From positions 1 through 51,952 of the forward strand of contig JAGAPD010000011.1 in the NCBI GenBank assembly GCA_017623435.1: DNA of 51,952 nt. Reading direction: 5' to 3'. The notes below the pieces were generated by a model. The model made no database searches. It saw only the letters and a list, made by a program, of their open reading frames with translations, and was not told the DNA's origin. Positions 1 through 7,293 of this stretch are shown one piece after another. Made by a program: the position numbers and the translations under genes. The first letter of the stretch is position 1. Every line of letters begins with the position of its first letter. Source of the DNA: Clostridia bacterium. GTDB lineage: Bacteria > Bacillota > Clostridia > Christensenellales > Pumilibacteraceae.

Positions 1-148
1 ACCCTTCAGTTAACATTTCTTCTAATATTTTTTTAATTTCTAAAGGAGATATATTAATTTCAACAACCAATTCAAAATACTCCACTATTTGAGTAAAAGC
101 TTCATCATCTTGAATTAAACAATCTAAAATAGATTCTTTGTTTGTCAT
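1..148 (-). CDS. hypothetical protein, N-terminal fragment (cut by window edge)
   Basis: An open frame starts with ATG at 148 behind a clear GGAGGA ribosome binding site (155-160) and runs off the left edge after 49 codons. It begins MTNKESILDCLIQDDEAF and continues as a helical, acidic sequence rich in Glu, Ile and Leu. I recognise no family. It lies directly downstream of another AT-rich orphan gene (219-623) with only about 70 bp between them, so the two may be co-transcribed. Size and function cannot be judged from this piece. That it is a real gene is supported by the ribosome binding site and an uninterrupted frame. Confidence 0.6.
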   Translation of the reverse strand, partial: MTNKESILDCLIQDDEAFTQIVEYFELVVEINISPLEIKKILEEMLTEG

Positions 149-218
149 ATATTATCCTCCTTAATTATCTTTTTATTATCAATCGTATTGACATCAAAGT
201 GATGTTTGTTTAATTTTA

Positions 219-623
219 TTATTTTAATTTTTTATAATATTTTTTTAACTTGATTCGTCTTTTATAATATTTCTTTGCAGGGATAGATAAAAAGCCATAA
301 TCTTTGAAATATCCATTCATTTTATGTTCGTATATTTTATATAGCCAATTAAATAGTTCTAATTCTGATTGAAAATTAAACTCTGTAACAGATTTCATAG
401 CTTCAAGTTTTATCTTTTCTTTATCATTAAAACTCGAAAGAACAGAAAATAAAATTTTATTTATAATAAGAATGTTATCAAAATAACCTTCAATTTCAAT
501 TTTATTTTGACTTTTTATATGATTAAACACATTATATTCATCATACGAATTCAATTTTTCATTAACACATAAACTCAAGCTTTCATCTATATAAATATTT
601 AAGTAAAAATCAGCACATCCCAT
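219..623 (-). CDS. hypothetical protein, AT-rich orphan
   Basis: A 134-residue protein with no signal peptide or membrane segment. It is rich in Lys, Tyr, Phe, Asn and Ile and ends in a very basic Lys/Tyr/Arg tail (about residues 118-134). The start ATG follows AGGGGAAATAAG, an acceptable ribosome binding site. A possible promoter with -10 TATAAT (668-673) lies upstream. Base composition is visibly more AT-rich than in the neighbouring core genes, which suggests recent acquisition. I do not recognise the family. Small soluble orphan genes next to each other like this are often immunity proteins or phage-derived genes, but nothing in the sequence proves that. Confidence 0.6.
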   Translation of the reverse strand: MGCADFYLNIYIDESLSLCVNEKLNSYDEYNVFNHIKSQNKIEIEGYFDNILIINKILFSVLSSFNDKEKIKLEAMKSVTEFNFQSELELFNWLYKIYEHKMNGYFKDYGFLSIPAKKYYKRRIKLKKYYKKLK

Positions 624-707
624 CTTATTTCCCCTACAAATAATAACTAAACCATTTTGCTATATTTATTATATAACGCATTAAACAAAAAGTAAAGTGT
701 TTTATAT

Positions 708-738
708 AAAAGAAAAAACTTGGGGTTAGCCCAAGTTT
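708..738 (-). terminator. rho-independent terminator after spoIVB
   Basis: A 9-bp perfect stem (716-724 with 730-738) has a 5-nt loop and is followed on the minus strand by a U-rich run. The stem reaches into the spoIVB stop codon, so the terminator is tightly fused to the gene end. Confidence 0.85.
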
Positions 739-1777
739 ATTTTGCGTTAAGCATATTATCGATACAAATTCCGTAGCCACGCAGGGGATTATTTATAAAA
801 ACGTGCGTGACTGCGCCCACGATTTTATCGTTTTGAATTATCGGACTACCGCTCATTCCTTGCACGATTCCGCCCGTAAGCGCAATAAGCCTACTGTCAG
901 TAACCTTAATAACAAGCCCTTTTTCACTACCGTCGTTTTGATAATTGACTTTTACAATTTCTATGTCGTAAAATTGCTTTTTTCCATTTACGGACGCGCA
1001 TATCATTCCGCGACCGCACTTAACTTCGTCACGATTAGCCACTGAAAAAAGCGTTCCACTCGGGCTATCCATTCTACCAAAAATCCCACAAAGCAAATTT
1101 TCGCTCACTATTCCCAGCTCGTTCTTTTTCTTAAAAGCACCTTTTATCGAGCCTGCTTTTCCACGCTCGCCCTTTTCTACGCCCAAAATTCTACACCCGT
1201 AAACTTTGCCGTCCACTTTGCCAAGGGGTGCACCAAGCCCTACGGGATGACCAAGTGCACCAAATCTTCCGTCACGCCTTATAAAAGTAACCGTGCCCAG
1301 CCCACACACGTCACAGCGCACGTTGATCCCCAAACGGTATTCGCCACTCACCCTATCAATCAAGGGATTTACGGTAAAAGACAGTTTCTCACTTCCCCTG
1401 ATTACACAAAAATCAAAGCTTTTTTGAGATTTATCTTCGTTAAGTATTTTTACTACGTCCTCAGCGCAAGTCACGCTATTACCGTCAATCGAGCAAATAA
1501 TATCGCCTTCTTTTAGCGGACTTTTCAGCGTAGCGAGCCCCACGTCCGTATCAACTTCGGAAAATGACACGACCATTACGCCGTTTAGCCCTAATTCAAA
1601 ACCCACCGTTTCACCACCAAGAAAAACTTTCCTCTCGTCCTCTCTTTCTTTAAGCGCCACTTCCTCGGTCAGCGATATATTTTGAGCAAAGGCGAGCGTG
1701 TTTTGTTCAAAACAGGTGCAAAATATTAAAGCAAAACATATGAGAATTTTGCAAATTGTCCAAATTCGTTTAGCCAC
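737..1777 (-). CDS. spoIVB: SpoIVB sporulation serine peptidase (S55 family)
   Basis: SpoIVB is secreted from the forespore into the intermembrane space, where it cleaves SpoIVFA and so triggers pro-sigma-K processing. The 346-residue protein has an N-terminal hydrophobic segment (about 6-31), a PDZ domain (about 60-135) and the S55 peptidase domain. Likely catalytic residues are His177 in GALGHPVG, Ser309 in QGMSGSP and Asp294. The start is GTG (1775-1777) without a convincing Shine-Dalgarno, and no better start exists in frame. A sequence resembling a forespore sigma-factor -35 (TGCATAA) lies upstream, but I cannot confirm a -10. In many Firmicutes spo0A follows directly; here a terminator and unrelated AT-rich genes follow. 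Confidence 0.95.
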   Translation of the reverse strand: MAKRIWTICKILICFALIFCTCFEQNTLAFAQNISLTEEVALKEREDERKVFLGGETVGFELGLNGVMVVSFSEVDTDVGLATLKSPLKEGDIICSIDGNSVTCAEDVVKILNEDKSQKSFDFCVIRGSEKLSFTVNPLIDRVSGEYRLGINVRCDVCGLGTVTFIRRDGRFGALGHPVGLGAPLGKVDGKVYGCRILGVEKGERGKAGSIKGAFKKKNELGIVSENLLCGIFGRMDSPSGTLFSVANRDEVKCGRGMICASVNGKKQFYDIEIVKVNYQNDGSEKGLVIKVTDSRLIALTGGIVQGMSGSPIIQNDKIVGAVTHVFINNPLRGYGICIDNMLNAK

Positions 1778-1824
1778 GCTATATAGTTTCTCGCACGAAA
1801 AAGGTATTTATGCAAGAAAACAAT

Positions 1825-1850
1825 AAAAAACGAGCCTAACGATAGGCTCG
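1825..1850 (-). terminator. rho-independent terminator after the transglutaminase-like gene
   Basis: A 7-bp GC-rich stem (1831-1837 with 1844-1850, CGAGCCT/AGGCTCG) has a 6-nt loop and is followed on the minus strand by a run of six U. It separates the 1870-4155 gene from spoIVB, so spoIVB must have its own promoter. Confidence 0.85.
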
Positions 1851-1869
1851 CGTTTTATTATTAGGTATT

Positions 1870-4155
1870 TTATCTTCTGAATATCTTTTTAAGAATTTTA
1901 ATGACGATAACCAAAACTATAATTGCACCTACGCCCATAAGCGCGTATTTGCCTATTTCGATAACGAGATTCATATCGATATCAAGTTTCCATGCGCTAT
2001 TATTTACCGCACCACAGATATCGCATTTATTGTCGGAATTTGCATCAGAGTGCGCTTTTTCGCCCGTTTTTGCACCGCAAGAACACTCTTTCCAATGTTT
2101 TTCACCGTCCTTGTGCCACTCGTCGCCGTACTTATGAAGCGGTTGACGGATCGCGCCACACTTGTTGCAAGACTCGTCACAATCGCCGTCGTAGCTATGC
2201 GAAGTATCGCGCGTAAAACCGCAAACCGAACAGTCCGCGTCACATTCGTTTTCAAAATCGTGCTCACCCTTCTCAAGTTGTTGACCAGAGCATTCGCTGC
2301 ATTCGTGCCAGTGATGATCGTCGTCACTTTCCCATTCCGCTTTTGGCGTATGAGTCGTATGCGAAAGCGCAGGCACTAAAATATATTCACAATCCGTGCA
2401 AATCTGGGGCGTAGTATCCGTAGCCTCTTCGCCCGGCGTATGCGGTTTAACGTCGTCGTGGTGTCCGCAACCGCTCGTTTTGCATTTGCGCGCGTGTCCG
2501 TCCGCGCCCCTGTATCCCCACGCCGTAAGATCGTAGTCGTGATCACCATAATCACCGTAATCGTTACCGCAAGTTGCGCATTTTGCCTTACTTTGACAAG
2601 TCGCGATACCGCCGTCACAAATTCCCTCGTCCGTTACGAATTCGCATCCGCTTATACTGCATTTATGAAAATGCTTTCCGTCCTTTGCGCTCCAAGCATC
2701 AAGTACGTCGTGCGCGCCCACGATATCAGATAAGAAGTATTTGTCAGTAGCCTTACTATCGTTTTTTGCATTTTTGTCACAGCGCTCACAGGTCAACCAG
2801 TAAACGTTATAATGCTGACAATCGGGCGCAAGCTCTTTCAAATGCTCGCCGTCGACAACCCGTTTTACATAATTATGGCCTTCCGCTTTTACCACGAGCG
2901 TGTTTGCGTCCGTGACCTTTTGCGTAGCACCTTCGTCCAAATACAAATTGCCACAAGTGCATTTATAATACGCTACGTTGCCGTCGTTTTCACAATCGGC
3001 AGACTTTGGCTCAACGAAAGTAAGCGAATCGTGCTTGCAGTTATTAAGGTTAAGCATAACTTCTTTACCCAAAACCGCGTACCCGTACGAGAATTTTCCA
3101 CTAACCTCAGCGTGCTGTGCAATAGAAAGGATATTATCGGTGTACCAAGCAAGGAAAGCGCTAACGTCACCGTTTATATAAACACTTGCCTCTAATCCAT
3201 TTTCTTTTAATAAAGTTCCTACCTCGCTTGCCGAGTAACTGCCCTCGTTGAGAACTCCGCCGTTGAGCGTAAAGTAGTTAGCATCCGTAGAATTACAAAC
3301 GGGCAAAGCGTATACCGTTTCAGCAATAACGTGGTCGGCAGTAATCACGCTGTCCGTCACGTTAAAATACGCCCTAAATAATCTTTCGCCCTGATCGTTC
3401 CAGGTAAGGTCGACGTGATAAAACTCGTCGTCAATTTTAACTGCGTTCCAAGCGTGACCTTCAGACAAACCCGTAGAAGGATTTACGCTAGATCCTATTA
3501 TAAGGAAGGACTGCACGCCCACGCTACGGAGCAGGTGCTGTAGCGCCTCGGCGTAGCCCTCGCACACCGCCTTGCCTTCAACGATAGCGCCGTAAGCGTT
3601 ATGTGCGTTTGCGCTCTCGATATAAGTTACTTTTTTAGCCAAAGCGTCGTGGAGCGTAATCTCTCGCTCGTAGTCGTCCATTTCGTCGTCAATGGACGAA
3701 AGCATTTCTTGCACGGCTAAATTAAACTGCTCTTTTGCCTCAATAAGCGCGCTACCCGTCCAAAAATACGAGGGATTAAGCGAATAAGCAACTCCTCCTA
3801 CGTTACTGATCGAATATTCGTTACCCAACCAAAACTGCTCGGTATGATCACGGCGGTACGCGTCGTAAACCATTTTCAGCTCGTCAACCGATATACTGTG
3901 AGTGGAATCGTGTACGGAAATGGTCGTTTGCGTGTTTTCAACGCCGTTTACCAAACAGTCGTAAGCGTACAAATAGTCCGTACTATCAGGCAGTTGCGAC
4001 AAGGCGTATCTGCCGTAATACTCCGGCAAGGTCACGGAAAGTGCACTTACCTGCTCTTTTTCGTAAGTCTTATTAAGGGCAAAACAAAAAGCGCCCATAA
4101 ACAGACTTAAAAACAATATGCTCATTAAGAAAATTTTCGTTATTCTTTTTATCAT
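1870..4155 (-). CDS. secreted transglutaminase-like protein with Cys/His-rich repeats and C-terminal anchor
   Basis: The 761-residue protein has an N-terminal signal/anchor (about 4-28), a transglutaminase-core domain (about 165-260) and a C-terminal helix (about 734-757) followed by Lys/Arg, which would anchor it facing outwards. The catalytic triad is visible: Cys198 in GKAVCEGYAEAL, His234 in EGHAWNAV and Asp249 in FYHVDLTWND. From about residue 370 to 730 there are many CxxC and His-containing repeats of the type KCxxCG, spaced like tandem zinc-ribbon or redox modules. Such proteins are known at the surface of gut Clostridia; substrates are unknown. It sits between recN and spoIVB, where most relatives have no gene, and is followed by its own terminator. 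Confidence 0.8.
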   Translation of the reverse strand: MIKRITKIFLMSILFLSLFMGAFCFALNKTYEKEQVSALSVTLPEYYGRYALSQLPDSTDYLYAYDCLVNGVENTQTTISVHDSTHSISVDELKMVYDAYRRDHTEQFWLGNEYSISNVGGVAYSLNPSYFWTGSALIEAKEQFNLAVQEMLSSIDDEMDDYEREITLHDALAKKVTYIESANAHNAYGAIVEGKAVCEGYAEALQHLLRSVGVQSFLIIGSSVNPSTGLSEGHAWNAVKIDDEFYHVDLTWNDQGERLFRAYFNVTDSVITADHVIAETVYALPVCNSTDANYFTLNGGVLNEGSYSASEVGTLLKENGLEASVYINGDVSAFLAWYTDNILSIAQHAEVSGKFSYGYAVLGKEVMLNLNNCKHDSLTFVEPKSADCENDGNVAYYKCTCGNLYLDEGATQKVTDANTLVVKAEGHNYVKRVVDGEHLKELAPDCQHYNVYWLTCERCDKNAKNDSKATDKYFLSDIVGAHDVLDAWSAKDGKHFHKCSISGCEFVTDEGICDGGIATCQSKAKCATCGNDYGDYGDHDYDLTAWGYRGADGHARKCKTSGCGHHDDVKPHTPGEEATDTTPQICTDCEYILVPALSHTTHTPKAEWESDDDHHWHECSECSGQQLEKGEHDFENECDADCSVCGFTRDTSHSYDGDCDESCNKCGAIRQPLHKYGDEWHKDGEKHWKECSCGAKTGEKAHSDANSDNKCDICGAVNNSAWKLDIDMNLVIEIGKYALMGVGAIIVLVIVIKILKKIFRR

Positions 4156-4199
4156 ATCGACTCCCGTTATATAAACGCTTTAACTTTGTTTTTTATTGA

Positions 4200-5900
4200 T
4201 TATTTGATTGATTTTTTATACTCGTCGCTCCACACTTTCATTTGTTGAGCGTTTTCACCCGCCTGAGTACTGATGTCTTTTCCTCCCGAAAGACGGGAAA
4301 TTTCCTCGATTTGCCCCTCTCTACCAAGCGATTTGACGGAAGTATAAGTTTGTCCGTCCGCCGTGTATTTATCAATGAAGTAATGACTGTCCGCCATCGA
4401 CGCTATTTGAGGCAAATGCGTTACGCACAAAAGCTGGTGCTGGGTAGACAAACGCGCAAGCTTTTTAGCCACTTCTTGTCCAACCTTTCCGCTGATACCC
4501 GTGTCAATTTCGTCGAAAATTATAGTAGGAATATCGTCTACGCCCGACGAAACGACTTTAAGCGCAAGCATAAGACGGGATAATTCACCACCCGAAATGA
4601 TTTTTACGAGCGGTTTTAAGGGCTGACCTGCGTTGGTGCTCAAATAGAACTCAACCTCGTCCATGCCACTCGCGGAAACGAACCTTTCACAACTATCAAA
4701 ATCAGGTAAATCATTAAATCTAACTTCAAACACCGATTGCGCCATTCCAAGCTCGGATAACTCTTTCATAACCGATTTTTCAAGTTCTTTGGACGCTTTC
4801 TTTCTAACGGCGGAAAGCTTTTCGCTTAAAGCATACAACTCTTTAAGCACTTCTTTTTTTTGCTTAGTGAGCTTCTCAAAGTACTCCTCGGCGTTTTCGG
4901 TCTCGTCAATCTTTTGCAAAAGCTCCTCTTTGTACTTCATTACAGACGCGTAGTCGCCGTACTTTTTAGTTACGGAACGAATGACTTCTAATCTCTTTTC
5001 GATTTTATCAAGCTCGTCCATAGAAAAATCAAAGCTGTTAAGCTCGTCGGAAACGGACTCGGCAATGTCTTCTATCTCAATAACGACGGACTGAAGTCTG
5101 TCTGCCCATTCGGCAAATTTTTCGTCGTAAGACAGCGCGGACGAAAGCGCTTTATTCGCCATACGCACGAGCTCGTACGCCGAATAATCGTCGTCGTTTT
5201 CCATCAAAAGATTACGCGCTTCACTTAAAGCATTACTAATCTTTTCCGCACCCAAACACTTTTTTCTAAGCGAAATAAGTTCGTCTTCCTCGCCTTCTTT
5301 GACCTTTGCTTTTTCAATTTCAGCGAGTTGGAACTTATACACGTCCAAACTTCTTGCACGCGTTTTTGCGTCGCCTATTTCATTAAGTTTTGAGTTTATC
5401 GCGCGAAACGAGGCGTATTTTTGGGAAATTTGCGCCAAAAGAGCGTCAGTACTATGTCTGGCATAGTAGTCAACCACCTTAATGTGATTAGCAATATTCG
5501 CCAAAGATTGATGCTCGTTTTGTCCGCAAATATCTATCAACGAGGGTGCAAGTGATTTTAACATAGCAAGCGTTACGTTTCTACCGTTTATCTTGATATC
5601 GTTTTTACCTTCCGCGTTAAATCTTCGCGAAATTATAAGGTCACTCTCCCCGTCAAGATACTCTTCAAAAACTTCTTTGAGCGAATCGGGAATTGTAAAA
5701 ACACCCTCGATAAATCCGTTTTTACAGCCGTATCTAAGCATAGACTTATCGTATCTTCCACCGGTAAGTAGCAAAATGCAGTCAATCAAAATTGACTTGC
5801 CGGCGCCCGTCTCGCCACTTAAAATATTTAACTTATCACCAAACTCAAGTTCAAGCTCGCTGATAAGCGCAAAGTTTTTTACAACCAGTCTATTTATCAT
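4200..5900 (-). CDS. recN: DNA repair protein RecN
   Basis: RecN is an SMC-like ATPase recruited early to double-strand breaks. At 566 residues it has the family length. Visible motifs are Walker A GETGAGKS (29-36), the IDICGQNEHQSL segment, a central coiled-coil region, the ABC signature KIISGGELSRLMLALK and Walker B TIIFDEIDTGISG. It is the last gene of nadK-argR-recN, 12 bp after argR, the usual order in Firmicutes. Confidence 0.97.
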   Translation of the reverse strand: MINRLVVKNFALISELELEFGDKLNILSGETGAGKSILIDCILLLTGGRYDKSMLRYGCKNGFIEGVFTIPDSLKEVFEEYLDGESDLIISRRFNAEGKNDIKINGRNVTLAMLKSLAPSLIDICGQNEHQSLANIANHIKVVDYYARHSTDALLAQISQKYASFRAINSKLNEIGDAKTRARSLDVYKFQLAEIEKAKVKEGEEDELISLRKKCLGAEKISNALSEARNLLMENDDDYSAYELVRMANKALSSALSYDEKFAEWADRLQSVVIEIEDIAESVSDELNSFDFSMDELDKIEKRLEVIRSVTKKYGDYASVMKYKEELLQKIDETENAEEYFEKLTKQKKEVLKELYALSEKLSAVRKKASKELEKSVMKELSELGMAQSVFEVRFNDLPDFDSCERFVSASGMDEVEFYLSTNAGQPLKPLVKIISGGELSRLMLALKVVSSGVDDIPTIIFDEIDTGISGKVGQEVAKKLARLSTQHQLLCVTHLPQIASMADSHYFIDKYTADGQTYTSVKSLGREGQIEEISRLSGGKDISTQAGENAQQMKVWSDEYKKSIK

Positions 5901-5912
5901 TTTTTAAATTTT

Positions 5913-6365
5913 TTAGTTAAAAGCAATTCTACGAAGAGCCTCAGCCATTTCTTTTGCAGCGTTTTCGTCGCGAAGTACGGCAAAAACGGTATCGTCACCT
6001 GCCACGCAACCCAAAACGGAAAGATTCTTCATTCTGTCAATCATTGCACCCGCAACACTACCACTTCCCACCAAAGTTTTTACCACTACGATATTCATAG
6101 CGTAATCAATGGTAAGAACGGAGTGACGAAACAAATCAGTAAATTTAGATACTACGGCAGCGTCACTCTTTTCTCTGGTGTAATGCTGTCTTTTGCCGTC
6201 AATACTTACCTTTACGAGTCCAAGCTCCTTAATATCACGAGAAACGGTTGCCTGAGTTACCTCAAATCCAGCGCGAAGTAACGCCCCAACGAGTTCTTCT
6301 TGCGTTTCAATTTCACTTTCAGCGATGAGTTCTAAAATCTTCATCTGTCGTGCGTTTCTAGTCAT
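5913..6365 (-). CDS. argR: arginine repressor ArgR
   Basis: ArgR is a hexameric, arginine-binding repressor of arginine metabolism genes. The 150-residue protein has the N-terminal winged helix with the recognition segment TQATVSRDIKELGLVKV and a C-terminal oligomerisation/arginine-binding domain containing GSGSVAGAMIDRM and GCVAGDDTVF. Its start overlaps the end of nadK by 8 bp, so the two are translationally coupled. A GGGAGG lies about 14 bases upstream. It is probably transcribed from the nadK promoter (7238-7266), beside which a repeated palindrome could be its own operator. Confidence 0.96.
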   Translation of the reverse strand: MTRNARQMKILELIAESEIETQEELVGALLRAGFEVTQATVSRDIKELGLVKVSIDGKRQHYTREKSDAAVVSKFTDLFRHSVLTIDYAMNIVVVKTLVGSGSVAGAMIDRMKNLSVLGCVAGDDTVFAVLRDENAAKEMAEALRRIAFN

Positions 6366-7209
6366 TATTTAATTTATTCCTCCCATCCGTAAAACTCCAT
6401 TTATTGAGTTTCGTAAGTAATTTTTCGTAAAAACTGTGTCCTCTAAATCTGACGAAGGACACTTCTTTATCGTACTTTCTTACCTTTACCATCTCACCCT
6501 TTTTAACTTCCGCGTCCACGTTTCCGTCAATAACTAAACTAGCGTCGCAAGTCGCCGTAAGCGTAATTTCGTCCTTTTCCGACACAACGATGGGCCGTGA
6601 ATGAAGTGAATGCGAGTTTATAGAAGTAAGAATAAAGGCAGACACGGTAGGACTTAGTATCGCGCCACCCGCCGAGAGCGAATACGCAGTCGAGCCGGTC
6701 GGCGTACTGATAATAAATCCGTCGCAAAAGAATCTATCAACGAATTCGTCGTTAACGAATACGTCCGTTTCAATCATTCTCGAAGTGATTTCACGAGTTA
6801 ATATAACTTCGTTAAGCGCAAGAAAACTCTGACCGTTCACGTCTGCGTTAAGTAGCGAACGGCTTTCAAGCTTGTAATCGCCTTTTATGATTTTATCAAC
6901 GAATTCTCTAATATTTTCGGGGTCTTCTTCTGCCAAAAAACCTACGTATCCAAGGTTAAGTCCTGCGATAGGAACGCCGTACACGGCGCAATATTTCGCG
7001 ATACGTAAAATCGTACCGTCACCACCAACCGTAATCATTACGTCACAATCAGGCGATTTTTCCAAATCAAAAAAACTGCCCTTAACTTTTCCCTTAAGCG
7101 CAGGATCAAGCACGTAGTCAACTTTACGAGCGCGCAGTTCGTTAAGTAGCGCAGTCGTAACCGACAAATCCCCGTCTTTATGCAAATTAGTATAGATTCC
7201 GACAGTCAT
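6358..7209 (-). CDS. nadK: NAD kinase
   Basis: NAD kinase phosphorylates NAD to NADP. The protein of about 283 residues shows the GGDGT motif (MITVGGDGTILRIA) and the NE/D substrate-binding region (ALNEVILTR, TPTGSTAYSLSAGG). I place the start at the ATG at 7209, because GTGGAGG (7215-7221) is its ribosome binding site; a GTG at 7221 would use the binding site itself as codons. It heads nadK-argR-recN. Relatives usually have a TlyA-type rRNA methyltransferase gene between dxs and nadK; it is absent here. Confidence 0.96.
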   Translation of the reverse strand: MTVGIYTNLHKDGDLSVTTALLNELRARKVDYVLDPALKGKVKGSFFDLEKSPDCDVMITVGGDGTILRIAKYCAVYGVPIAGLNLGYVGFLAEEDPENIREFVDKIIKGDYKLESRSLLNADVNGQSFLALNEVILTREITSRMIETDVFVNDEFVDRFFCDGFIISTPTGSTAYSLSAGGAILSPTVSAFILTSINSHSLHSRPIVVSEKDEITLTATCDASLVIDGNVDAEVKKGEMVKVRKYDKEVSFVRFRGHSFYEKLLTKLNKWSFTDGRNKLNND

Positions 7210-7237
7210 TTCTGCCTCCACACGTATGTACTAATTA

Positions 7238-7266
7238 ATTATACAACAAAAAAATAAAATATTCAA
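7238..7266 (-). promoter_or_regulatory. sigma-A-type promoter of nadK-argR-recN
   Basis: On the minus strand TTGAAT (7261-7266) and TATAAT (7238-7243) are separated by 17 bp. The predicted start is near 7231, about 20 nt upstream of the nadK start codon. Confidence 0.75.
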
Positions 7267-7270
7267 CAGT

Positions 7271-7291
7271 TTATGCATAAGTTATGCATAA
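7271..7291. promoter_or_regulatory. tandem palindrome TTATGCATAA x2, candidate ArgR operator
   Basis: Two identical 10-bp palindromes (7271-7280 and 7282-7291) are set 11 bp apart, about one helical turn, immediately upstream of the -35 element and up to the dxs stop codon. The TGCAT / ATGCA half-sites resemble ARG-box halves (TGAAT / ATTCA), but the 5-bp spacing differs from the classical 4 bp. Position suggests control of nadK-argR-recN; the identity of the binding protein is inference. Confidence 0.45.
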
Positions 7292-7293
7292 AA

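Noticed and set aside
2000..2900. CRISPR-like or satellite repeat in the Cys/His-rich part of the transglutaminase-like gene
   Set aside because: Spacing and sequence vary, the frame is continuous and the repeats are protein-level CxxC motifs.
7209..7221. GTG start of nadK four codons upstream of the ATG
   Set aside because: The GTG overlaps the GGAGG that serves the ATG at 7209, and nothing upstream could serve the GTG.
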